Shown one piece after another: positions 48,831-56,403 of a stretch of 64,000 bases of DNA (the stretch's first letter is position 1; each line of letters begins with the position of its first letter). The notes under the pieces were generated by a model. The model had not been told where the DNA came from. It was given only the letters and a program-made list of their open reading frames with translations, and made no database searches. The DNA lies in NCBI GenBank assembly GCA_008534395.1, contig SHMQ01000009.1:22387-86386 (forward strand), read 5' to 3'. Both the position numbers and the translations under genes were made by a program. The DNA comes from Candidatus Acidulodesulfobacterium acidiphilum (lineage in GTDB: Bacteria > SZUA-79 > Acidulodesulfobacterales > Acidulodesulfobacteraceae).

Positions 48831-51263
48831 TTACCTTCTTAAAGTTATACCGAAACGGTTATTAAGTTCTTTAATCAAGCCGTCTCTTAATTCATTGACT
48901 TCATCCATAGTAAGCGTTCTATCGTCGGCAATAGCGTCGTATCTTATAAGAAAAGATATTTTGCCTTCATCTATCTGTTTGCCGGTATAAACATCTTCAA
49001 GCCTGACGTTTTTAATTAATGCCGAATATCCTTTAATGACTTTTTCTATAGAAGCATACTGAATGTTTTTATCGCATACTATAGAAATATCCTGTTCAAT
49101 TTCAGGATATCTGTTAGGCGGTATGAAAGTTTTTTTATTCGAGATATATTCTTTAATATGGTCTAAATCAAACTCGAATGCAAAAACCTTGCTTTCTATT
49201 TTAAATTCGTCTAATATTTCTTTCTTAATTTCGCCGAAAATTCCGACTTTAGCTTTGCCGGCGGTAATTTCCAAAGATGCATTTTCGTTATAAAAACTTG
49301 CATCCTGTGTTTTATCGAACGAAAATTTTTTTATTCCGGATTCTTTAAGTAAAAATTCGACGACGCCTTTTCCTGTATAAAATTCAGTATCGCGGCTCGA
49401 ACTCTTAATGCCGGTACAGAAGCATCCGCATAAAACGTTTTTTTCGTTAACCGGCATACCGTCGGTATTTTCTCCTATATAAGCTTTTCCTATTTCAAAA
49501 ATTTTAATATTTTTATATTTTCTGTAATTTTGCTGAACCGACCTTAAAATATCGGGTATAAGATTTATCCTGAAAAAAGCATAATCTGCGGAAATATAAT
49601 TTTTAAGCTCTAAAACCGAATTTCTGCCTATGGAAGAATTCGTAACCGATATATTTATTTCTTTTTCGCCGGTAAGAGACGGCGAAATTATCTCGGTAAA
49701 TCCGGCATATCTTAATAAATTTCTGTAAAGCCTGTATGTTTCGAAATTTGCGTTTTTTAACGGAGGAGCAAGTAAGCCCAAAGGCATAGACGACTTTATA
49801 TTATCGTAACCATATATTCTTAATACATCTTCGTATATATTTACGGTTTCGCCGATATCCATCCTGAAATAGGGCGGGGAAACTTTAAGAGCCTTATTTT
49901 CTTCAACAGAAGGTTCGACGCGATACCCCAAGTTAGACAAAACGGTTTGAGCTTTTTTATTTACTGCCGAATCACCAGAAAATTCCGATAAAACGCTAAG
50001 GTCTATTTCATAAATTTTAGAGGTTTTATCATCCTTTATATCGTAAGCATAGCATTTGATTTCGATATCGCCTTCATATTTGCGAAGAAGTTGCAGAAAA
50101 CGTTTAATAGCATATATGCTTAAAGCGGGGCTTATCCCTTTTTCGAAGCGCGTCGAGGCATCCGTCCTTAAAGAAAGCGTCCTTGAAGTCTTTCTTATTC
50201 TAGACATATTGAAATTAGCCGATTCTACGATAATATCTGCAGTGTCGTTGTCTATTTCGCTATTTGCGGAACCCATTATTCCTGCTATAGCGATAATTTT
50301 ATTTTTATCGGCTATAACTATATCTCCATCCGATAATTTTCTTTCTTTTCCGTCTAAAGTAACGGCGGTTTCTCCTTTTAACGCAAATCGCACGTTAATT
50401 GCGTTTCCGTCAAGTTTTGAAGCATCGAATGCATGCAGCGGCTGTGAAGTTTCCATCATTACGATATTAGTTAAATCGACTATATTATTAATCGGCCTTA
50501 TGCCGCTTTTCATAAGCTTATTTTTAATATGCAAATCCGATTCTTTTATTTTTAAACCAGATATTTTTACCGCTATATAAGACGGCGCTATTTCTTCTTC
50601 AGCTATATTAACGCTTAATTCATTTCTATCGGAAACATATTTTTCGCCGGCGTTTATATTAACGCCCTCGTATATTTCAGGTAAAAGTATCTTTTTATCT
50701 AATATTGCCGCTAACTCATACGCAAATCCCATAATTCCAAAAAGATCCGGTCTGTTTGGCTCAAGATCGAATTCTAAAACCGTATCGTCAAGTTCAAAAA
50801 TATCGAATGCAGACATACCTGTTTTTAAAAAAGGAAATTCTGCTATCGAATCTATATTTAACTGGAGTCCCAAATCTTTTTCAGAACAGAAAGCGGCTTC
50901 GGAAACCACGCCGAATATAGCCTTATCCCTAATTTTTAATCCGTGGTCGAATACGGTGCCTTTTGTAGCTATAAGAGGTTTGTCTCCAACTTTTACGTTT
51001 AGTCCCTCTTTGGTAAACACTATCCTTTTAACTCCTAAGGTTTCTCCTGCGTAAACTTCGGCTATGCCGAACTTATCGTTGGAAGGATGCGGCGCAATAC
51101 TTTTTATTTCACCGAGTACGATATTTTGAAACGACTTTTTTTGCGAATAATAAGGAAATATTTTTTCTACTTCCATAGTTCTGCCGTTTAAAAGAGAGGC
51201 TACTTTTTCGGGCTCCGTTTTAAAATAAACAAATTCTCTAAGCCAGTTCAAGCTTACTTTCAA
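48831..51263 (-). CDS. pheT: Phenylalanyl-tRNA synthetase beta subunit
   Basis: Beta chain of the alpha2-beta2 PheRS, holding the editing site. EMAP-like tRNA-binding domain (about 40-150), B3/B4 editing region (about 205-385; MKSGIRPINNIVDLTN), B5 domain (about 400-480) and C-terminal anticodon-binding FDX-ACB fold (IPPNRYPEIEQDISIV...). 810 residues. Normally follows pheS directly; here pheS is about 4 kb upstream, with three unrelated genes between. Confidence 0.96.
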   Translation of the reverse strand: MKVSLNWLREFVYFKTEPEKVASLLNGRTMEVEKIFPYYSQKKSFQNIVLGEIKSIAPHPSNDKFGIAEVYAGETLGVKRIVFTKEGLNVKVGDKPLIATKGTVFDHGLKIRDKAIFGVVSEAAFCSEKDLGLQLNIDSIAEFPFLKTGMSAFDIFELDDTVLEFDLEPNRPDLFGIMGFAYELAAILDKKILLPEIYEGVNINAGEKYVSDRNELSVNIAEEEIAPSYIAVKISGLKIKESDLHIKNKLMKSGIRPINNIVDLTNIVMMETSQPLHAFDASKLDGNAINVRFALKGETAVTLDGKERKLSDGDIVIADKNKIIAIAGIMGSANSEIDNDTADIIVESANFNMSRIRKTSRTLSLRTDASTRFEKGISPALSIYAIKRFLQLLRKYEGDIEIKCYAYDIKDDKTSKIYEIDLSVLSEFSGDSAVNKKAQTVLSNLGYRVEPSVEENKALKVSPPYFRMDIGETVNIYEDVLRIYGYDNIKSSMPLGLLAPPLKNANFETYRLYRNLLRYAGFTEIISPSLTGEKEINISVTNSSIGRNSVLELKNYISADYAFFRINLIPDILRSVQQNYRKYKNIKIFEIGKAYIGENTDGMPVNEKNVLCGCFCTGIKSSSRDTEFYTGKGVVEFLLKESGIKKFSFDKTQDASFYNENASLEITAGKAKVGIFGEIKKEILDEFKIESKVFAFEFDLDHIKEYISNKKTFIPPNRYPEIEQDISIVCDKNIQYASIEKVIKGYSALIKNVRLEDVYTGKQIDEGKISFLIRYDAIADDRTLTMDEVNELRDGLIKELNNRFGITLRR

Positions 51264-51287
51264 TTTTAATTCCTCCGATTATTTTAT

Positions 51288-51376
51288 GAAAAAGGTGTCA
51301 GATTAATTTTACGCAAAATTTTTTATCTTTAATTGTTTATTTTAGTACGCGTAAAATAAAATCTGACACCTTTTTC
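51288..51376. repeat. Family A inverted repeat, copy 5 (89 bp)
   Basis: GAAAAAGGTGTCAGATT with ATTTTACGC pairs with GCGTAAAATAAAATCTGACACC plus TTTTTC. Very close in length and sequence to copy 1 (both also share ATCTTTAATT in the loop), so these two may have spread recently. Confidence 0.88.
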
Positions 51377-51471
51377 TTAGATATTTTATAGTCATTATAA
51401 CATATTCAAGAGATTTTTGCCGCTCTATTGCAGGATTAAAGTTTCTTTTATCTTTTCCGTTTTATTACGGA

Positions 51472-51610
51472 TACGGAATTGAATTCTGGCACTTCCAATT
51501 TGTGACGGTGCCAGAATTGAATTCTGGCACTTCCGATTTGTGACGGTGCCAGAATTGAATTCTGGCACTTCCGATTTGTGACGGGGACAGAATTGAATTC
51601 TGGCACCGTA
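51472..51610. repeat. Family B tandem array, four 38-bp units
   Basis: GAATTGAATTC cores begin at 51476, 51514, 51552 and 51590: exact 38-bp period. Inner units hold a perfect 11+1+11 palindrome with arm GTGCCAGAATT. Spacer is ACTTCCGATTTGTGACG. The last unit abuts the dprA stop codon. Units are near identical, as in recent tandem expansion. Confidence 0.92.
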
Positions 51611-51611
51611 T

Positions 51612-52604
51612 CTATATAATGTCAAACAGACCTGGCTGTGTCAGGCGGTCGTCTTCGGCAAACTTTTCCGCGTAAAGTTTATTATGGACGTCATGCATTT
51701 CTTCTAAAGACGCGCCTAAATCCGGAATAAAATCTCCACGTAACTTTACTCCAAAAACCCCGACTTGTCCGTAAAGGGATTTCAATCCTTCATTTTCGTA
51801 AGAATTCATTAAATTTAAGTTGTACTCCGGAATAAAAACCGGACGTTTTTGTTTAATAGAAAAACCGCAAGTTTTCATAGTTCCGCTTTTTATAGGCGAA
51901 GATAACGCAAAAGTTCCAAGCGAAGAACCGCTCTGCAGTCTGTCCCTTGCCACTAAATTTTTGGAAGATATAGGTTCGTGCGGCGAAAGTTCCGAAACCA
52001 GCGCTCCCCCATTTAATATTATTTCATTATACAAATCCCTATTCTCGGGGGGATATACCGGGGAAAGAAGTCCTGAACCAAGAAAGGCTATAGTATATCC
52101 GTTGTTCTTTAATACAGTCCTGTGAGCCGCCGAATCTATCCCTAATGCAAGTCCGCTTATTATAGCATAACCTGAAGAACATAGTTCCGAGGTTATATCC
52201 TCTGCAAGTTTAACCGCATATTCCGGCGGTTTTCTCTGCCCTACGACGGCGGCCGCTATTTTTAAGTCCTCTTTTAATGTCCCTTTATAATAAAGAATTA
52301 AAGGCTTATTTTTAATTTTGCGTAAATTTGCCGGATATAAAGAAGAATTAAAAGTTATTATTTTAACGCCGTTTTTAGAAGCCTCGTCAATTTCTTTTAT
52401 GGCATCGAAAAAAGCCGTCTTTATAACTCTTTGATTTATTAATATCTTAACGTAATCTATTTTTAAACCTGTTTTAATAAAATCGGACTTATCGGCGTTA
52501 AAAATTTCGCATGGACTGCCGAATGCATTAATTAAAAAAATTATATGCCTGTTCTGCAGGCCCTTTATTTTTTTAAGCGCTAAAGTGCATATAATATCGT
52601 CCAT
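51612..52604 (-). CDS. dprA: DprA/Smf-family protein, variant type
   Basis: DprA Rossmann-fold protein; the studied family loads RecA on incoming single-stranded DNA. N-terminal helix-hairpin-helix (residues 8-40, FGSPCEIF), YPANLRKIKNKPLILYYKG, then GQRKPPEYA and GLALGIDSAAH (151-161). The usual RNRIIAGLS motif is replaced by ARDRLQSGSS (219-228) followed by KSGTMKT, and the typical C-terminal winged helix is absent or unlike the family; the protein ends at 330 with QPGLFDII. Its ATG overlaps the stop of the phosphoribosyltransferase (TAATG), so the two are coupled. It could serve transformation, or a DprA-PRTase defence-type module. Confidence 0.85.
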   Translation of the reverse strand: MDDIICTLALKKIKGLQNRHIIFLINAFGSPCEIFNADKSDFIKTGLKIDYVKILINQRVIKTAFFDAIKEIDEASKNGVKIITFNSSLYPANLRKIKNKPLILYYKGTLKEDLKIAAAVVGQRKPPEYAVKLAEDITSELCSSGYAIISGLALGIDSAAHRTVLKNNGYTIAFLGSGLLSPVYPPENRDLYNEIILNGGALVSELSPHEPISSKNLVARDRLQSGSSLGTFALSSPIKSGTMKTCGFSIKQKRPVFIPEYNLNLMNSYENEGLKSLYGQVGVFGVKLRGDFIPDLGASLEEMHDVHNKLYAEKFAEDDRLTQPGLFDII

Positions 52605-53215
52605 TAAATATCCCCGCCCGCAAAATTTATAATATCTTCTTCCTTGGGCGTTTTACCGAGAAATATTCCTGTTACAGCGCTTGCCCCCTCTTTTAATAAT
52701 GCGTTTTTTATAATATTAAAAGTAGTTCCCGTAGTTATAATGTCGTCGAAAATTATTATTTTTTTTGATTTATAATTATACTTATACTCAAACGATATAT
52801 TATTTAAGTCCTTTTTTTTCAATTCTATATTATTCTCGATATGCCCTGGTTTGTGACCTTTAGTGCATACTAAAGCCTTTTCGTAAGTAGAAATAGTTCC
52901 CAGCGCCGAAAGATACATGCATACCTGAGAATTAGGATAAACGTCCAAATATGAATTGCTCGGCGGAACCGGAAGTATTAAATCGTAAAAATAAAAATAA
53001 TTATATATAATATTGTTCAATATTTTTATAAAAAAAGCTACGGCCTTATAATCGCCCTTTTTATATTTTAAAATTAAATCGGAATATTTTACGCTTGAAG
53101 GTAACCTGCGCTTGCCAAAGAGATATTTTTTATTTTCCGGAATATAATAATCTAAATAAAAATATTCTCCGTTGCCGCCTATTTTTATATTCATATTATT
53201 TTGAAGCATTATCAA
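52604..53215 (-). CDS. ComF-like phosphoribosyltransferase
   Basis: 203-residue type I phosphoribosyltransferase. The PRPP loop is IIIFDDIITTGTT at residues 153-165; an upstream strand LILPVPPSN (79-87) is the second active-site region. It lacks the N-terminal zinc finger of ComF. The reading frame opens at a TTG (53215); ATG codons at 53209 and 53194 are equally possible and none has a clear SD. Overlaps dprA by one base. Divergent from the helicase gene, 70 bp away. Substrate unknown. Confidence 0.8.
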   Translation of the reverse strand: MIMLQNNMNIKIGGNGEYFYLDYYIPENKKYLFGKRRLPSSVKYSDLILKYKKGDYKAVAFFIKILNNIIYNYFYFYDLILPVPPSNSYLDVYPNSQVCMYLSALGTISTYEKALVCTKGHKPGHIENNIELKKKDLNNISFEYKYNYKSKKIIIFDDIITTGTTFNIIKNALLKEGASAVTGIFLGKTPKEEDIINFAGGDI

Positions 53216-53285
53216 TATTATTATTATTAATAAACTTTGCCATTGATTTTATAAAATTAAATCGTTAATAAATCGACAATTTAAT
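53216..53285. promoter_or_regulatory. 70-bp divergent intergenic region
   Basis: Only non-coding DNA between the phosphoribosyltransferase (minus) and helicase (plus) genes, so it should hold promoters for both. AT-rich, with a TTATTATTATTA run at its left end. No clean -35/-10 pair and no SD could be picked for either gene, which suggests low or leaderless expression. Confidence 0.4.
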
Positions 53286-55328
53286 ATGATAAATCTTTAT
53301 CTTAAAAATTTCAATTTTAATATATCTAACTCTATAGGGATACTGCTTTCTTCCGACAATGAATGCAGCCATTTTATTAAAAAAATCGAAGATTTAAACG
53401 TAAAATGCAAATTTTTTACTTTTGAAGATTTAAAAAAAAATTTTAATATAGACGGCGCAATTGAATCCCCTTTAAGTTTTCCTTTTAAAAATATTAAAAA
53501 CGTTTTATCGGCACAAGCGGTTTTTTTAAGCGCTATAACATTGAATTCGCTTTCTGACGCCGTCTTATTGAACGCCGTCTGCGACTTTGCGCTAAATAAC
53601 GACATTATTTTAGGCATAACGACGGAAACGACTTTTAACGGCGCTAACGATTTAACAAGTTTATATGACAACATGCTAATCGAAAAAAATTATTACGAAA
53701 ATTTAATAATCGATATTTACAAATCGCGTTTAAAAATGCTTTTAAAAACAAGAATTTTAGCTTCGTCAAAACACGGCGGATACACGGAATCTATTGACTT
53801 GTTTATCAATAAAATGAAAACTATACGTTTTAATCCTAAAATTAATAATACAAATTTATTTTTTTTAAATTCTGAAAAATTCGCCGTGAGTATTAATATA
53901 ACGCCGCCGCACAAAAATATACAGGCGACCGGACAAGCGGCGGAATCTATTTCTCAAAATGAAATTAATCTAAATACAAATTTATTAGACATGCACTTTT
54001 ACCAAAAAGAGCTGTTCGATAAAATTAAAATATTTTTAAATACCGCAAAAAATTTTAAAGAAAAAACGGTTTTAAAAAGAATCGGAGGGGCTACCGAAAA
54101 AAGGACGCAAAATTTGGAACTAAGCAAAATTCAAAAAATATCGATAAAAGAAACAAATACGGCACTTCTTATAATAGCAGGCGCAGGAGCGGGTAAAACT
54201 AAAGTAATAGTCGATAAATTCTTATATTTATTAAATTTTTTTTCCGCAGATTCGATACTTGTTCTGACTTTTACCAATAACGCCGTAACCGAAATAAAAA
54301 ACAGGATAGCAAAAAAATTAAATATTAACGAATATGGCGCATTTATAAACAATAGGATTTTAAATATTTCAACTTACCACAGTTTTTTCTATTCGATAAT
54401 AAAAGAATTTTATAGCGAACTTGGATATCAATCTGCTCCTTCGGTTTCAGATGGAAAAATTGGAGAGTCCTCGTCGAATAATAAATGCACTAATGAATTA
54501 TCTATAACTTACGATGAAATTATTTTAAATATAGTAAAACTTTTTCAAAACGATTCCATAGTAAGCGAAATATCGTCAAGATTTAAATATATATTAGTCG
54601 ATGAATATCAGGATTTAGATTTTTTGAGCGATTATTTAATAAAAAAAATAGACGCGTGCAAGGGTAAAGTTATGTATGCCGGAGACGACGACCAGTCGAT
54701 ATATGGATTTAACGGAGGAGATTTATTTAATATTCTGTCGTTCGACCTGTTTTTCCCTTCAGGCAAGGTGTTCGTTTTTCAGAATAATTACAGGTCAAAC
54801 CGGACTATAGTAGAATTTTGCAATTCAATATTGAATAACATAAAATTCAGATATCCAAAAAAAATAATTGCAACAAAGAATATGATATATGACGGGGCAG
54901 TCGATATTATAGATTTTAAAAATAAAAGCGAAGAAGAAAAATTTATAGAAAAAAAAGCGGCGAATTATTTTAAAAGCGGAAAGAAAACTGCTGTTTTAGT
55001 AAGAACAAAAAAGGAAAAATCTAAATTTCTGGCTATTCCTAATTTAACCGATTTTTGCTCGGTATCGACCATACATGCAGGCAAAGGTTTGGAGTATGAC
55101 GTAGTATTTATATCCATTTTAAAAAAAGCTTATTTGAAAAAAGATAACAGACCGTCCGATTTTAAAATTCATCCTTTCTTAAATTTTTTTAAAACAGCTC
55201 ATACGTTTAAACTAACGGATATATTCATCGACGACGAGGTAAGGCTTTTTTACGTTGCCGCTTCAAGAGCTAAAGAAAAACTTTATATAACTTATTCGGG
55301 AGAAATTTCTGATTTTTTAAAACGTTAA
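53286..55328 (+). CDS. SF1 (UvrD/Rep-like) helicase with unusual N-terminal domain
   Basis: 680 residues. The helicase is in the C-terminal 400: Q-motif Gln283, Walker A IAGAGAGKT (297-305), Ia VLTFTNNAV, motif II ILVDEYQDLD, III AGDDDQSIYGFNGG, IV NNYRSNRTIVEF, V STIHAGKGLEYDVVFI, VI RLFYVAASRAKEKLYI. It is compact: the 1B/2B accessory domains of UvrD are much reduced. Residues 1-150 are a separate alpha/beta domain; AVFLSAITLNSLSDAVLL (79-96) with NNDIILGITTET loosely resembles the flavoprotein fold of SpoVFB/CoaC-like proteins. Residues 150-278 form a linker of unknown type. Convergent with pheS, sharing TTAA stops. Lysine- and asparagine-rich, like its neighbours. Not a plain UvrD, PcrA or RecB. 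Confidence 0.85.
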   Translation: MINLYLKNFNFNISNSIGILLSSDNECSHFIKKIEDLNVKCKFFTFEDLKKNFNIDGAIESPLSFPFKNIKNVLSAQAVFLSAITLNSLSDAVLLNAVCDFALNNDIILGITTETTFNGANDLTSLYDNMLIEKNYYENLIIDIYKSRLKMLLKTRILASSKHGGYTESIDLFINKMKTIRFNPKINNTNLFFLNSEKFAVSINITPPHKNIQATGQAAESISQNEINLNTNLLDMHFYQKELFDKIKIFLNTAKNFKEKTVLKRIGGATEKRTQNLELSKIQKISIKETNTALLIIAGAGAGKTKVIVDKFLYLLNFFSADSILVLTFTNNAVTEIKNRIAKKLNINEYGAFINNRILNISTYHSFFYSIIKEFYSELGYQSAPSVSDGKIGESSSNNKCTNELSITYDEIILNIVKLFQNDSIVSEISSRFKYILVDEYQDLDFLSDYLIKKIDACKGKVMYAGDDDQSIYGFNGGDLFNILSFDLFFPSGKVFVFQNNYRSNRTIVEFCNSILNNIKFRYPKKIIATKNMIYDGAVDIIDFKNKSEEEKFIEKKAANYFKSGKKTAVLVRTKKEKSKFLAIPNLTDFCSVSTIHAGKGLEYDVVFISILKKAYLKKDNRPSDFKIHPFLNFFKTAHTFKLTDIFIDDEVRLFYVAASRAKEKLYITYSGEISDFLKR

Positions 55329-56359
55329 AACTGGTTTAAGATATCGAGGCTGCCCTGATATAAAAGCCGCAAATCGTTGATATTGTATTTAAGCATAACT
55401 ATTCTGTCGAATCCCATTCCAAAGGCAAAACCTTTATATTCTTGCGGGTCTATGCCTGCATATTTAAAAACGTTGGGATGCACCATTCCGCATGGAATTA
55501 CTTCTATCCAGCCGGTATTTTTACAGACTCCGCATCCTCTTCCGCCGCAGAATACGCATTCTATATCAAGATCTAAACCCGGTTCAACAAAAGGATAAAA
55601 AGCAGGCCTGAAACGTGTTTTTCTTGCGCCGAGAAGGTGTTTTACTGTCTCTTCCAATATTCCTTTTAAATCCGAAAGTTTAACGTTTTTATCTACGAAA
55701 AGGCCTTCCATTTGATTAAACATAAAAAGGTGCGTCGCATCCACGGCTTCATATCTGTAACATCTGCCCGGCGCAATTATCCTTAAGGGCAGTTCTTTTT
55801 TTTCGAGGGTTCGAGCTTGAACGCTGGACGTGTGCGTTCTCGGCACCAAACCGTTCAGCAGATAAAAAGTATCCCATACGTCTCTTGCGGGATGATCCGC
55901 CGGAATATTTAACGCATCGAAATTATAATAAGTAGTTTCTATTTCAGGGCCTTCGACTATTTGGAAACCCATAGACGTAAAAAAATCGGCCGCTTCTTCC
56001 AGTACAGCAGTTATCGGGTGTTTATGAAATCTTTCTATCTGTTTTCCGGGTATTGTAAGGTCTATTTTATATTCGTCGAAAAATTTTTTATTTTCTCCTG
56101 AAAAAAGTTCTATTTTTTTTGTATTATAAATTGCTTCTATCTCGTTTTTGACTTCATTCGATTTTTTTCCTATAATTTTTTTTTCTTCTATAGAATATGA
56201 ACCGATATTATGTAAAATCTCCGTCAGCTTGCCTTTTTTTCCCATAAAAGCCTTAAAGATGCCGTCTAATTCATTTAAATCCTTGGCGGAATCCAAAGAT
56301 ATTTTTGCTTCTTCAAAGATTTTATTTATAGTATTTATAATTTCTATGTTTTTTTCCAT
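55325..56359 (-). CDS. pheS: Phenylalanyl-tRNA synthetase alpha subunit
   Basis: Catalytic chain of PheRS. N-terminal coiled coil (residues 1-90, KAFMGKKGKLTEIL), class II core with motif 2 RTHTSSVQARTL and CYRYEAVDATHLFMFNQMEG, and motif 3 GFAFGMGFDRIVMLKY. The CVFCGGRGCGVCKNTGWIEV segment is a normal PheS feature. 344 residues. Separated from pheT by dprA, a PRTase and a helicase gene. Confidence 0.97.
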   Translation of the reverse strand: MEKNIEIINTINKIFEEAKISLDSAKDLNELDGIFKAFMGKKGKLTEILHNIGSYSIEEKKIIGKKSNEVKNEIEAIYNTKKIELFSGENKKFFDEYKIDLTIPGKQIERFHKHPITAVLEEAADFFTSMGFQIVEGPEIETTYYNFDALNIPADHPARDVWDTFYLLNGLVPRTHTSSVQARTLEKKELPLRIIAPGRCYRYEAVDATHLFMFNQMEGLFVDKNVKLSDLKGILEETVKHLLGARKTRFRPAFYPFVEPGLDLDIECVFCGGRGCGVCKNTGWIEVIPCGMVHPNVFKYAGIDPQEYKGFAFGMGFDRIVMLKYNINDLRLLYQGSLDILNQF

Positions 56360-56403
56360 TATTATATATTACCAAACTTTATATAATTATTTCAACAAAG
56401 TTT

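Larger units (their letters stand above)
51264..51611. other. 348-bp repeat-filled spacer pheT-dprA
   Basis: Family A copy 5 followed by a four-unit family B array, with about 95 bp of plain AT-rich sequence between. Short reading frames here are products of the repeats and not genes. Confidence 0.8.

Noticed and set aside
51472-51610. CRISPR-like array
   Set aside because: Units are tandem and near identical through the spacers as well; there are no unique spacers and no cas genes.
51425-51625. 66-residue frame on minus with repeated peptide units
   Set aside because: It is the family B palindromic array read in frame; its repeated residues come from the 38-bp DNA units and it has no homology or SD.
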